Shown: positions 27,501 through 49,499, numbered from the stretch's first letter. The stretch is DNA of 64,000 nucleotides from Anarhynchus alexandrinus (GCA_008711295.1 VUYV01000749.1:64376-128375), one strand, 5' to 3'. Numbers and translations: made by a program. Notes: generated from the letters alone by a model not told the origin.

Positions 27501-30500
27501 TGATGATACATCAGAACCCAACAAGGCTTTTGTAGGACAGCCCCGAGATAGCTTCAGCTATTCTCACCTGGTAGGACATTGCGTTTGAACCAGGAAAACA
27601 AAACAGGAAAATTGAGGGCAAACAAGCTGGCAGCTGGGGAGGGGAGTGCGCATCAGAAGACAAAATTTCTGTCTGTAATTCTGCTACAGATTTTTATCTG
27701 TCCATGGCAAAGACTCAGCCTTTGTAGAAAGGGCATGAGGGATACTCTCTCTCAGAAAAGCTGCAGTGGTATAGTTCTTTGCCATTTCATCAGTGAATGA
27801 AGGGCATTCCTACAGCCCGGATTCTGCAGGGAAATAGGGAAGTCGCTGCTATGAGTCATGGCTCTCCTCAGATTCTTCAAACAGCTCAAGGCAGCAGCGC
27901 TGACATGAAAAGCAAGCGCAGCGGAAGCCCCTGCTCTCCGCTTCCTCCTCCAGATTTAGGCAGCGTGGGTGTCATTGCTGGGAACTGCTGCCCTCTGCTG
28001 TCACATAAAATAGCGGCGAAATTCTCATCTGACAAAACCAGGTTTACAGCTACATAAGTAAAAAAAAAATATACACCATGGCAATAACCACAAGGTCACA
28101 GTGCATTCCAGTGTGTTCACCCTCACCCAGTCAGTTCTGGTCGTATGCATCTATAAAACGCCTGCCCCTTTTTGCAGCACATCCCAAGAGGCACCTTACA
28201 AGCCAAACTCAGCCTAAAGGATGATTTCACCTAGCCCATCACCTGTGCTGCAGCTGTTTCAGAGGTAAAAGCACTCAGCTATTAGTCCGTTCAGCAAAAC
28301 ACCGCTTACTGTCTGCAGATGTTTGTGGTGGATTATGCACACCACCAGGGAAAGCGCCAGCAGGTATCCTGCCCCCAGGACAGGGCTTGGGCTAGACTGA
28401 AGGAATAAAATGCATTACTGCCATCTCCGTGGGGCCATGTGAGATTCTCTCCTTGTCTCAGCCTTCACAGTGGCAGTGCCACCGGGAAGTTTTGCCAACC
28501 ATTTTAAACAGTGCCCAGATGGGGAAGCCCAAGTGAATTTACAGGCATATTTTGACGTTGAACAAAGGCTGAGGTCTGCATATAAGGATACCCTGCAGCC
28601 CTCGGGCAGAAAAATCTTGGCTTCATTTTCCTTGAGCTCTGCCTGTGCTCATGATCAACAAAAAGCGCGAAGGAAAAAGGAGAAGATACACCACGCTGCA
28701 CAGCACATCTCCAGCCCGCCAGCAGGAGACCAGCACCCAGTTTGCTCGGAACCCGCAGTAGACACGTCACATCTGCCAACTTACCTGACTTCCTCACCAG
28801 CGAAATCAAACACTTTGGTGATTGTCACTTTTCCTGAATCTTTTGGCTTCTCGGACTCTTTTGGTTTTTCCTGAAGCTTGTTCCCACTCTTCTCTTCTTC
28901 ACCCTGTGAAACATAGGAAGGAGAAAACAAAACAATGCATTTGTGGAACCAAGCCAAATTTCCACTCCAAGGGGCTCGGGACCCAACACACACCTCAGAC
29001 AGCGCTGCAGTTTAGGTTGGCTGGTCAAAGCAAGTCACCCACAGACAAGAAAAAAGGAAACAAACGCCCCTGCTGCCAGAGGGAAATTCCCCACTTTGGT
29101 TCCAGGGCTCTCACTGGAGCTCAAGGATCAAACCAGACCCAAAACAAGATGTGAAATTGTAATTAAATGTAGGAGGGAGCAAGAATACACTGCTGCAGTT
29201 TAGAAAGCAAGCAAAAGCCTGGAGACTTCATTCTCCCAAACGAAACACTGCCAGGCAGTAAAACTGCCGGGGTGGATTACACAGAAATATGTTTACTTTT
29301 ATTGAAGAATATAGAAGAACACAACCCATGAGCTGGAAAAGCAAGGCTGATCTTCATAGAGGACTCTGAAGATATTAAGCTACTTGTCAATAACGTCTCT
29401 TTAATTTGAGAGGGAGATATCTTTATTAAGGTATTTGTCAACAACACCTTTTAATTTACTCCATCACAACTACAGCTTTTAAGAGCATACATAAAAATTA
29501 GACCACATAAATAATCAAGACAAAACCCCAAATTCTTGCTCTAAATCAACCACACACTGCAAAGATCTTAAGTCCAAATTAAGAAGTTCACAAAGAGAAC
29601 AGAGGAACTGCATCTCTCCATAAATTATCCTAGGCTATGGAGGAACTTTCAAAGACCACTCATGTTGTAGGGATCTGCCCATAAAAGCAGAATTGCTCAG
29701 AAGAGAACTTTTCCTCTCTAATTCTACCTGTAACCATCTCAGCTGTGCAGGCAGTAACAACTGAGGTGGAGGGAAGCAGAAGGGTTCAGATGAAAGGACT
29801 CTTCTTCTAAAAGTTGCAAGCAAAGATTGCACTTGTTCTGCAACCTTCCGGCAGTTGTGGAAGGAAGCTTCACACAGTGACGAGAACTGTACTCACAAGG
29901 CATCACTGAGTCAAGAGGCCAGACCTTTGTTACAAAATACTTTTTTGGCTGACCACTCAAAAAAGACAATTCTGGCAACAGAGGGTCAGTTTTGGTACCT
30001 CCTACCACCTTCAGTGCGAAAGGTTTTGTAAGGCAAATACACATATTTGGTTTTATTAAGTACCAAATCCTTTTAAATTGCTGATTACCCACAGAATTCC
30101 CTCTACAGAAAACCTCTGCAGACAGACAGCAAGAGCATGTTAATGGGGTTTATAAAGGAAACTAGAGAAAGCTAGATTCATTCTTGTTACAAACATCCAT
30201 CCCAAACGCAGCATCTTCCAGACCCCCTCACTGTATGAGGATGAAGGCACAGACATGTCAGCACAGGTCTCTTCTGTCTCCCCACTCACACACACAGCCT
30301 CCTCTTTTTTGAGCATCAAGAAAAGCACAAGCCTTGAGAGAGGGCTGTGCCCACAAGCACAACTCAGACTGAAGCTCATTGTGCCGCTCCTATGTCACAA
30401 GGAGAATCCAGGACCGGGAAGAGAAGCCAACAGGGCTCCGTGGGACACTCCAAGATGCTGACAAGCAGCTCCAAGAGCAAGCACCGCCAGATCACAGACC

Positions 30501-31800
30501 TCCCCAGTTGGAAAGAAACCAGGAGCTTGGTTTGCCCCACGATGGGGCTCCGGGCTTACAAAGCAGATGGGGCAGGGGTGAACCCAGCCTCTTCCCAGCT
30601 CTGGCTGACGTTTGGTACCAGCTAGAACCAATGCCATGTACTCTAAAGCTTCAGGGCCTTCCCACACACCCTGGGTGAAGGCCCAGGCTCCTGTTACCTT
30701 CTTTCCTTGTGTCACTTGCGTGGCAGCCACCGCTTTGGGTTTCTGTCCCACATCGCTAAGGAAACTGGCCCAGAGAGCATCCTCTTTCTTTTTCTCTTCT
30801 TCTTCTCTTTTCCTTTCCACCTGCTCTATGTTATCCACTTCCTCCTCTTCCTCCTCCTCTTCGTTCTGCTGAGCCTTTTCTTCCTCTTTCTCATCTGGCT
30901 CCAGCAAGAGACCTCCTTTCTTCCTCTTCCTGGAAGCAAGATGCCAAAAAAAATATATACTGAGGTGCTGCAACACTATTCCAGAGCTGCAGGGTAAGCA
31001 TGAGTGAAGCAACACGGTATTTTATATTCTTGCTAAGACATTCTACCTGGGAGGTTTCCCCTAATCTTGGGGGCGAAGCTAATTAATTAAAAGATGCTGC
31101 TGTTCAGAAAACACAGCGAGACTGAAGCAGGCAGACCCCTGAAGTGGGCTGGCACGTGTGTGCCTGTATCTGTAGGTATATAATGGACTCTGGGATGTTG
31201 TAGGAACCACCAGGGGAGGGGAACTTGGGCAGGATAGGAACCAATTTTAAATAAACTATACATACGTGGTGCCAAAAAGGTTTTTTTTTTACTTAAAAGG
31301 GCTTATTAAAAGGAAAAGAACTAGGTCCTGGGGAGGGTTTCCAGGCACGGTATCCTTCAAGACTGAGGACCTCCGCCTCTGGCGTGAAACCGGAACGAAG
31401 AAAAGCGTTTCTCAGCCCTGCGCCCGGCGGGACGAGCACCGGCGGAGGCGGCTCCCAGCCGGGCCGGGCCGGGCCGAGCCAAGCCAAGGCGGATGTTCCC
31501 ACCCGGGGAACCGGGGGCGGCTCCGCCCGCGGCCGTACCTGCTGGCGGGGCGGCGGGGGCTCCTCCTGCCGCGGGGCGGCCGCGGGCTGTCCGCCACCTC
31601 CTCCCGCACCAGCTCGCTCACGTCGTCCTCGCTGTACTCCGCACCTGCAAGCACAGCCGGTGAGGACCGGGACCGGGACCGGGACCGGGACCGGGACCGG
31701 GACCGGGACCGGGACCGGGACCACCGCCCCCCCGCCCCAGCTCACCCGAGGGCACGTAGTCCTCATCCTCGGCCGAGGAGTACTCCTCCGAGCCCGACAT
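12485..31800 (-). CDS. CFDP1: CFDP1 (craniofacial development protein 1, BCNT family), 5' part of gene, five coding exons
   Basis: CFDP1 is the vertebrate BCNT protein, related to yeast Swc5, and is tied to SRCAP-type chromatin remodelling (H2A.Z exchange) in the nucleus. Five exons join in frame: 31746-31800, 31539-31644, 30698-30929, 28785-28903 and 12485-12589. All have GT donors and AG acceptors and give about 205 codons. The protein starts [19 protein letters not shown], like the acidic mammalian N terminus. Then follow a basic patch, a long Glu/Lys-rich stretch, the block [11 protein letters not shown], and the block [11 protein letters not shown] continuing into [15 protein letters not shown]. 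Each block matches human CFDP1 as I remember it. The conserved C-terminal BCNT-C domain is not in the window. I searched 1-12,484 for its Leu-Asp-Trp-Glu-Ser signature by eye without success, so the gene is partial. TMEM170A lies head-to-head upstream, as in human. Confidence 0.95.
22399..22532. repeat. Short duplication (about 50 bp) around single N at 22,480
   Basis: About 50 bases beginning GCATTCTTGTAC are repeated on both sides of the N with two or three differences, with about 30 unmatched bases just left of the N. It lies in CFDP1 intron 4. Probably a low-quality contig end. Confidence 0.7.
26278..26294. repeat. Short AC microsatellite
   Basis: A run of CA dinucleotides, with one interruption just upstream, in CFDP1 intron 4. 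Confidence 0.85.
28785..28903 (-). CDS. CFDP1: CFDP1 coding exon 4
   Basis: Starts [13 protein letters not shown] after a CACAG acceptor and ends in the diagnostic [15 protein letters not shown] block with a split Arg codon before GTAAGT. Length 119 bases, phase 0 to phase 2. The split Arg codon is completed exactly by the first base of the next exon at 12,589. Confidence 0.94.
28904..30697 (-). other. CFDP1 intron 3
   Basis: A 1.8-kb intron between matched-phase exons. Nothing else is recognised apart from a diverged 34-base tandem duplication at about 29,373-29,457. Confidence 0.8.
30698..30929 (-). CDS. CFDP1: CFDP1 coding exon 3, Glu/Lys-rich
   Basis: A 232-base exon that starts by completing an Arg codon, reads RKRKKGG, runs through a Glu-rich low-complexity region, and ends with the conserved [12 protein letters not shown] block and a Lys-rich tail before a GTAACA donor. 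The coding strand is a long purine tract, so on the plus strand the exon appears as a pyrimidine-rich stretch (about 30,780-30,900). Confidence 0.93.
30930..31538 (-). other. CFDP1 intron 2
   Basis: A 609-base intron from the GTACGG donor to the TTCCAG acceptor. No gene or repeat family is recognised. Confidence 0.8.
31539..31644 (-). CDS. CFDP1: CFDP1 coding exon 2
   Basis: The acceptor is CTTGCAG and the donor AG|GTACGG. The exon begins with the conserved motif [17 protein letters not shown] and ends in an Arg/Pro/Ser-rich segment that is much more basic and GC-rich than the mammalian counterpart. It sits inside the CpG-rich promoter region. Phase 1 at entry and phase 2 at exit match its neighbours. 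Confidence 0.9.
31665..31722. repeat. GGGACC hexanucleotide repeat filling CFDP1 intron 1
   Basis: About 9.7 perfect units of gaccgg (GGTCCC on the coding strand) occupy 58 of the 101 bases of CFDP1 intron 1 (31,645-31,745). All six frames across it give dipeptide repeats (Gly-Pro, Val-Pro, Asp-Arg and others), which explains long spurious open frames here. Confidence 0.95.
31746..31800 (-). CDS. CFDP1: CFDP1 coding exon 1
   Basis: The ATG is at 31798-31800 and the exon ends in a split Gly codon before a GTGAGC donor. It encodes 18 residues rich in Ser, Glu and Asp, ending YVPSG as in the mammalian protein. Reading through the donor gives a Gly-Pro repeat from the intronic hexamer, which is not coding in the spliced product. 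Confidence 0.93.
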
Positions 31801-32273
31801 GGTGCCGGCCCCGCAGCCGCCGCCTCCTCACGCCCGCCGCCACCGCCTCTTCCTCACGCGCCCCTGCCGCCGCCGCCCAGAGCGTCGCCGCCGGTGCCGG
31901 GGCGCCCCCTGGCGGGGTGGGAGGTGGCTGCGCCTACTGCGGCGGCGCTGAGGACGGGGAGCAGCGAGGAGAGAGCCTCCAGCGGGCTAGAGCGCCCCTC
32001 CGGCCCCGGCCGATGGCCCCGCCCCGCGCGTCGGCAGGGGGACTTCCGTTGCGAGCGGACTCCCGGCACTCCTTGCGACCGACCGCCGTTCCCATGGCAG
32101 CGCGGGGGTGGGGGCGTGGCCCGGCTGCCCGGCCCCTACCTCGGCGAGCGACGGTTGGTGAAGAGCCCTGCCTGTCACCGCGCGTCGCTTCCCATTGGCT
32201 GGGACGGGCGGAAGGGGGGTGGGCGGAAGAGGAGCCGGCGGATGGCGGCGGCGGCGGCGGGGCCGGTGAGGGG
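31801..32273. promoter_or_regulatory. Bidirectional CpG-island promoter between CFDP1 and TMEM170A
   Basis: The two start codons are 473 bases apart and face away from each other. The interval is very GC-rich with frequent CpG. It contains an inverted CCAAT box (ATTGG, 32,194-32,198), an ETS/GABP-like ACTTCCG (32,042-32,048) and a GC-box-like G-rich run (about 32,104-32,121), and I see no TATA box. This is the usual make-up of a housekeeping divergent promoter. Transcription start sites cannot be fixed from sequence. Confidence 0.8.
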
Positions 32274-33851
32274 ATGGAGGGCGGCGAGCCGGGCGGCGGC
32301 GGGGGGCTCCTGCAGCAGATCCTCAGCCTCCGCCTGGTGCCCCGAGTGGGCAACGGCACCACCACCTACTCCAGCCCGCTGTCCACCTTTCCAGGTACTC
32401 TCCCCGCTGCGGGGCCTGCTCGGAGTGGGGCCCTCAGGCCCGCGGGCCCCGGGCCTGCCTCGCGGCCCTGCCTCACGGCCCTTCTCTCCACAGAGATGTG
32501 GTATGGCGTCTTCCTGTGGGCCCTGGTCTCCTCCCTCTCCTTCCACGTCCCGGCTGCTTTGCTAGCGCTTTTCACGCTCCGGCATCACAAGTACGGCAGG
32601 TTCATGTCCGTGAGCCTCCTGCTGATGGGCATCGTGGGACCCATTACCGCCGGCATCCTGACAAGTACGGTAGATGCTTCAAAATAGTGACCGGGTGGCT
32701 CTGTAGCGATCAGAGCTTGCCTTCGGGGGCATGGTGAACCGCGACATTCCCCCGGGGTAGAGAGGAGATGAATGTTTCGGTTATATTCCCCCCTCGCCCC
32801 GTGTTTGAAAGAGTTCATAGAATAGGATCATAGAATCGTCTAGGTTGGAGGGACCTTTAAGATCATCGAGTCCAAGCATTAACCTAATACTGCCAGAACC
32901 ACCACTAACCCATGTCCCTCAGCACCACATCTGCCCCTCTGTTAAATCCCTCCGGGGATGGTGATTCTACCACTTCCCTGGGCAGCCTGTTACAATGATT
33001 GATAACCCTTTCAGTGAAGAAATTTTTCCTAATATCCAATCTAAACCCCCAACCTAGAAAATTCTATGATTCCCTCTTGTCCTATCGCTTGTTATTTGGG
33101 AGATCTACCCCCATCTCGCTACACCCTCCTTTCAGGGAACTGTAGAGAGCGAGAAGGTCTCCCCTCAGCCTCCTTTTCTCCAGGCTGAACACCTCCCGTT
33201 CCCTCAGCCGCTCCTCCTTAGACGCGTGCTCCAGACCCCTCACCAGCTCCATTCCCCTTCTCTGGACACGCTCCAGCACCTCAATGTCTTTCTTGGAGTG
33301 AGGGGCCCAAAACTGAACACAAAGAGGTGAAGCATCCCACCTATCGAGCCCTTTGTCAGGGATACCAAACATGCCCAGCAGGTGCAGAGCCAGGTGGGCT
33401 TTCAGGTTTCTGAGCACTGGGAGAAAAACCACTTACAGGTTTGGTGTCTGCGTCTGAAGGCCTCAGCAGAGTTTCCCAACCAATTTACTCATTGCCTCCA
33501 GCGTGTCTTGGTTACCGGCTGAGGTTTGTAATGGTAAACCCAGTTTGGTGTTTCTGCCAGCTGGTGTGCAGGGGTTCAGGCCCCTCTTCCACAGACTCCC
33601 CTGTTCTCTGCCCCAGTCTCACATCCTCTGAGACTTGCCCCTTTGTCCCCATGGTACAACAGCGCATGTCTCTGACGCGCTGTCATGCATTCATATTTTG
33701 GCTTTTTCCCCTCTCTGCAGGTGCTGCCATTGCTGGAGTTTACAGAGCTGCCGGGAAAAAAATGATTCCCTTTGAAGCCCTCATTTTAGGAGTGGGCCAG
33801 ACATTCTGTGTGGTGGTGGTTTCGTTTCTGCGCATTTTGGCCACTCTCTAG
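32274..33851 (+). CDS. TMEM170A: TMEM170A, three coding exons, complete
   Basis: The exons 32274-32394, 32494-32664 and 33721-33851 join with GT-AG introns and compatible phases into 140 codons plus TAG; human TMEM170A is of similar length. The protein has a Gly-rich N terminus, the conserved LLQQILSL and a lumenal or extracellular NGT sequon. Three hydrophobic segments follow: from [14 protein letters not shown], from [19 protein letters not shown], and the C-terminal [18 protein letters not shown]. The family is reported to be a small multipass ER/nuclear-envelope protein that influences ER sheet and nuclear pore organisation. The ATG at 32,274 was chosen because it gives the family-like N terminus; the frame stays open upstream only because the DNA is GC-rich. 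An antisense CR1 lies in intron 2. Transcription converges on SLC12A3. Confidence 0.95.
32813..33432 (-). mobile_element. CR1 LINE fragment (3' end), antisense in TMEM170A intron 2
   Basis: Read on the minus strand, it starts inside the C-terminal part of the CR1 reverse transcriptase ORF. Recognisable motifs are [22 protein letters not shown] and [21 protein letters not shown]. It then runs through the CR1 3' UTR to the typical terminal TTCTATGAT-type repeats near 32,815-32,840. It is 5'-truncated, about 620 bases long, and bounded entirely by intron 2. The residual ORF is open for about 116 codons, which suggests moderate age. CR1 is the dominant LINE of birds and the main taxonomic clue here. 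Confidence 0.9.
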
Positions 33852-35600
33852 CTCTTCCTCAGATGCTAGAGATCACAAATCGAAGGAAGAGCAAAGGATC
33901 TGCCGCCTGCGCCGTCTCTGAAGCAAATAACGAGGGAGCGCAACTCGAGGCATACCTCGGCGTGTGATTCTCCACTGGTTAAAGAATACGTGAAGGCCTG
34001 CTCCTACCTCCAGTGTGGCTTGAAATTAAGCTAAAAATTGTGAATTTTGTTACTTTTTGGTAACATTAAGTGCCAAGTGAAACTTTATTTCTCTAGAGAA
34101 TAGGTTTCTGGAGGAGGAGGCCCCTGTACCTTTTACCAGTGATGAATTGTAGCAACAGGACCTAACTCTGATGTGACACTGACTGTTCTGGGGTAGAAAC
34201 AGTACTACTGAGTGATACGATGTATTCGGAGCTCACTTAATGCTTTGACTTCCTGCTGCTTTGTTTGCAGTGAACCTGAAGCTCTTTTAATGTGAATTTT
34301 TTAAATGAGAAAATTAATTTGTTTTCTTCCTGGCCCCAACTTCCTGATACCAGGTCTTGGTTACAGTGAATTTGGGACCAGCAAAAGGAAAAATCATTTT
34401 AGACAGATGAAAAGTGCAAATTTGTGGCCAGGAGCTGTGACTATGAATGCTGTAGCAGGGGAAATAGCCGGCGTACAAAGAATCGCTATTTTTGTGAATT
34501 TTATAACGGTGAAGCTCTTCTGGCACTGTGTACCTTCTGCCTGAGAGGTGAAACACAGCTGAACGGGCGTTACGCCCCGCTGCCCACGCTAGAAATCCCA
34601 GGGCGCCTGCATGACTGTGCACTGTTGCTTCTCAGGCTCTGAAGGAGACCAGTATTTTTAAACTTCTCTGTTCTTTTACTTGCTGATCATGTTTACATTG
34701 GTGAGGCAGAATTAGGTGTCTCCACCAATATTTAAACGTCGCTGGCCAGCTTATATAAAATTCAGCACACTGCTGCTTCGGTGACTGTGCTGGTGAGAAT
34801 GGCACGGTCGGTGCTGGTTTGTGGTGACTGGGGCTTCCTGGGTGTGGAGGCGGGGAGCGCGCTGTGTTTTCGGCATCCCGCCCACAGCCTGCTGGTTGGG
34901 GGGATGCCTGTGAGGGTCCTGAGAGGCACCTGGATGATTCCTGTGTCCATCAGGGACATGCCGTGTGAACACAGCCCCAAACCAGCCCTTACCAGCAGGC
35001 AGTGGGGTCTCTCCTAATGAATTGTTTTAGTTTGTTTGGTTTTAAGTGACTTTTAACTAACTCTTAGATCTGCCCTTTATGCCTGGAGGCATGCCACATG
35101 GCCAGGGTAGCGAGCTGGGCGCTTTCTGGGGGCTTGACCTTTTGGGGCCCTTGAGAAAGCTGAGGTTGAACCCCAAGGATGTGGCTGGGTGCTGTAGCCA
35201 GCCCCGTGGCTTTGCTGTGGTCCTGGTTTGTTTGTTGCCAGCTGACAGTCGTGTGGGCTGCCAAGGGAAGGCGCCGTCTGTTTTCTGGCCTCCCAGGATG
35301 CAATTCCCGTCTGTGTTTTTGCTGAACTCCTCTGGTTTCCAAACCAGGTCGCCTTTTGTACCTGCAACATTTTGTAAGGCCAGTTATCTTCCATGAACCC
35401 CATCTCCTCTGTGCTGAAACAAACCTCAACAGGGCCGTATGTTTATCATGAAAAAGAATTTCTCTTTTATGTACTAACTTATCCGGAGCGGTGTGTTGAC
35501 AGCTGATGGAGAGAGGTGTTTTTCAGGAGCTACTTACTGAGATTACTCTAAATTTTAGCCCATGTTAATTCAGGGAATAAAGCTGTGCATTTTAGGAAAG
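33852..35600 (+). other. TMEM170A: Probable TMEM170A 3' UTR
   Basis: This AT-rich non-coding stretch follows the stop codon. The first canonical AATAAA on this strand is at 35,576-35,581, giving a 3' UTR of about 1.7 kb; long 3' UTRs are known for this gene in mammals. No coding frame is supported. The exact end is inferred. Confidence 0.45.
35576..35581 (+). terminator. TMEM170A: Candidate polyadenylation signal for TMEM170A
   Basis: AATAAA on the plus strand, the first canonical hexamer I find downstream of the TAG at 33,849. A T/G-containing stretch follows. Usage is inferred. Confidence 0.4.
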
Positions 35601-37657
35601 ACTTTAATGTGAATCCTTCTCCTTAGGTGGGTGAGGTCCAAGCGGTGTAACGTACACTAAAATCTGGATCTTTGGAGCGCCCCGTGTGCTGTGCTGCTTG
35701 TAGAGAGCTGGTCTTCCTACCGCCGCATCCCCCGGGGGACGGTTGGGCCTCTCCTTCCCTCTTTGCTTCTGCCCCCAGTGGAAAAGCAGGAATAATGGTC
35801 TCTCTAGATGTTTTCCCCCCTTCCCACTTCTTATTTCAAATGGCTGCATACACAGTGCGTGTCCGGAGTGCCTGGTTTAATTCACGTGAATTATCCTGCG
35901 TTTTCCTGGATGGATTAATAGTCCCTCATGGGACTTAGACTGGGCAGGTCTGGCCTTACCTTTTAGGTGACGCTAGAAACCAGTGTCCTGGGCACCCGCT
36001 GTGCTCCCCTTTCCCCCTGCCCCAGTGCCTGGCATCCCTCAGTACCGAGGACTAACCTGATTCCAACTGGGAAAGCGCTTTATCAGTGTGCTATGGCGTG
36101 AGGATGGTTCCTCTGCAGTAATGGGCTGAGACATGCAGGGGACAAATCTGGGCTAGTAAGAGCTCAAAAGAAATGAAAAAAAATCACTTGATAGAATCAC
36201 TCGGTGCTCGGCAAACCGAAAAATTGCTGTTTTTTACCCATTCTGATCTCCCAAAGTCTGTTTTGAGGGGGGTGCTGCTTCACTTGAAGAGTTGGCAGCT
36301 TGGCCAGTGTTTGGCAGTTGAGTGACTGGAGCTGGTGGTGCGTCTCTGTGCCCAGGCGCTGGGAAATTTTCAGGGAATTCTTGCATAAAAGGTGAACAGT
36401 CAGCTGCTGACTTGTCTTGACAGGTATTAGTGCTGGGAGAGTTCTTTGTGTCGCCTCGGTACGTGCAGAGCACCCTCTGCTCCCCTGGCTGCCTTCCTGG
36501 CCTCCCTCTCTGGTAAAACCAGATCCAAACTGGGAAGGAGGAGTAGTTTTGAGCCGAGACACCACATCAGTCAATGCCAGTAGTTTCCTCCCTTCTCATC
36601 ACATCGGTTTGGTCTTCCCTTTGTGTTCCTTTTCCTGAGTGAGGCGAGTGGAGGAATTCCTTCAGTTTTCAGCGGGATTCGGTAGACTTCGCTCAGTCAA
36701 ACTTGCCAAAAGCTGCAAAAAAGGGTGCAAAAATGTCAATGCTGAGGTGTCCTGGGCTGGGCAGTGCTGTGAAGCCCTGGTCAGGGAGCCCGGCCAGGAG
36801 CGTCGGTCAAGGAAACACCTTGCAGAGAAGCTGCCTGCCTTGGGGAAACGTCGCTGCTCGAGCTGAGACTCGTGGCCCTGCTTTCTGTGTGTGAACATCC
36901 TCTGTGCTGGGCTGATTTAGATACCGCCCGACTTCCTATCTCGCTAAAGACTGCAGCTGTCGTGAACAAATCTTTGTATGATAGAAAACTCTGTAAATTT
37001 TATTTTTTTACTGACACTTCTAATCCTGGTGGTGATTATCAGTAAATTCTGTAAAGATCGAGGTGAATGGAGTTGTGTGTTTCTCCTGCAGGGCGACAAG
37101 GGGGCCTGGGCTGTGCTTTTGGAAGTGAGCCTTGCTCCTGCCTCACACGGGGCAGGTTTCTCCTGCCCAGAGCCATCTGTACCGGGAAATGTCCTGGTTC
37201 TGGTGGTCAATTCTGTCTCCATCAGGGGCTGGATGTGCGCCTGCAGCCAGACACCACAGCCCGAGGTGACATCTCGCTGCTGCTCGGCTGTTGGGGATGG
37301 GCTCAGCCTTTTTCATGGCCGAGTGGACGTGCAGAGTCCCCGCAGCCCCTGGGCTCGGTGCTGACCCGCTCCCGTCCCCCCTGGGGCGGTTCTCACCGTG
37401 GGACGGTGGCTTTGCTGGGGCCGTGGGTCAGTCCCTGCGTAACGCTCGGGCTCTCCTGGGGGAGCAGGCGTGGGGGTCCCACTGTCCCCTTGCTGCTCTC
37501 CAGAGGGGACCCCACACCTCACCTGCGTGGCTCTGGCTAAACCCAGGGCCGGAGCAGTGCCTGCGCTACAGGACCTGCCACCATACATCCTACAAAGACC
37601 GAGACCGGCAAAACGAGTCTTTGTAAGAGGGTGGCAGCTACGCAGTGGGCATTTCCC
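35601..37657. other. Intergenic region between TMEM170A and SLC12A3 3' ends
   Basis: No exon, RNA gene or repeat family is recognised in about 2 kb. A reverse-strand AATAAA (TTTATT near 37,000) could serve as a distal SLC12A3 polyadenylation signal. Open frames at 37.07-37.6 kb lack homology and splice context. Confidence 0.55.
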
Positions 37658-48685
<11,028 letters not shown>

Positions 48686-48734
48686 CGCCGGTGCCTGCGG
48701 GGTGAGGAACGGGGCGGGAGAGGGGCTCGGCGGC

Positions 48735-48740
48735 TTTATA
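48735..48740 (-). promoter_or_regulatory. SLC12A3: TATA box of the SLC12A3 promoter
   Basis: The minus strand reads GGGTATAAAGCC, 50 bases upstream of the ATG. A start site 25-30 bases downstream would leave a 5' UTR of about 20-30 bases. This fits a tissue-restricted gene with a focused promoter. Inferred from motif and position only. Confidence 0.5.
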
Positions 48741-49492
48741 CCCGGCAAAACCGGAGCAAGGCAACCGGCACCCACCCACCGCCGTTGCTAACGGGGGGGA
48801 AAGGAATCGGCTCGAACCACCCCGAGCTGGNAAAAAAAATAGCTGGAAGGGATATCAAACCCGCCGTAATCGGTACCGCTGCCTCCCAGCCCTCGATGGG
48901 GGCGGCGATAACGGATTTGAGATTAAGTCCCAAGGACAGATCGGCAGAGAAACGCGGCGCTGAGTTTGCCTCCGGCCCTGACCCAGGAACATTCAGTTCC
49001 CACTGGGATTTATTATGGAAAATGGGAGCAAGACTCCCACGCACCCTCGCCCTTCCCTGGGATACTGCCCCGGACCCAGCAGATCCCGTATATCTTGGCC
49101 GGTCTGCGGGTTGCCGCCTGTGGCGCTGAGCTGTGCGGGTGCGGGGAGGGAAACGGCCCCTTTCTCCCATGGTGAAACCAGGGGAAAGCGGGGAAGAGCG
49201 ACACAGAGGGATGCCGCTGCCAGGACGTGGATGCCGAGGGGCTGGGAAGGGGGATGGAGGGGCCAGGGGACACAGAGCGGTGGCGGTCCCGCCGCGATTG
49301 CCCGTGGCTGGCAGCTCTCCGGTGCCCACGGTCCCACAGCCCCTCTTCCCCTCCCCACCCCGGGGAGCGCTCAGGGTCCCAAACTCCCCCAAAATCCCAT
49401 CCCCGATTTAATAAGCCACTTCACATAAAACACGAGCTCAGCGTTCACCCTACAGCCACCGGCAGGCGAGGACAGGGGGAGGGACGGGCGTC

Positions 49493-49499
49493 TTTTATA
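49493..49499 (-). promoter_or_regulatory. Isolated strong TATA motif upstream of SLC12A3
   Basis: The minus strand reads GGGGTATAAAAGACG in a GC-rich setting, 0.8 kb upstream of the SLC12A3 ATG and 0.7 kb downstream of the mir-138-2 hairpin. It could drive an alternative upstream SLC12A3 exon or be chance. Confidence 0.25.

Larger units (their letters stand above)
12590..28784 (-). other. CFDP1 intron 4
   Basis: A 16.2-kb intron between two firmly identified exons. I recognise no nested gene, no CR1 tail and no structured RNA. It contains a short AC microsatellite near 26,278 and a small duplication around the N at 22,480. The base composition is AT-richer than the promoter and SLC12A3 regions. 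Confidence 0.8.

Noticed and set aside
31384..32565. 393-codon overlapping frame in the same GC island
   Set aside because: No family resemblance; Arg/Pro/Gly composition typical of a shadow frame in CpG-rich DNA.
31266..32687. 473-codon open frame on the plus strand across CFDP1 exons 1-2, the promoter and TMEM170A exons 1-2
   Set aside because: It is open only because the region is GC-rich and repetitive (an Asp-Arg run comes from the hexamer). Its 3' part contains TMEM170A exon 1 but reads through real introns. The supported product starts at 32,274.
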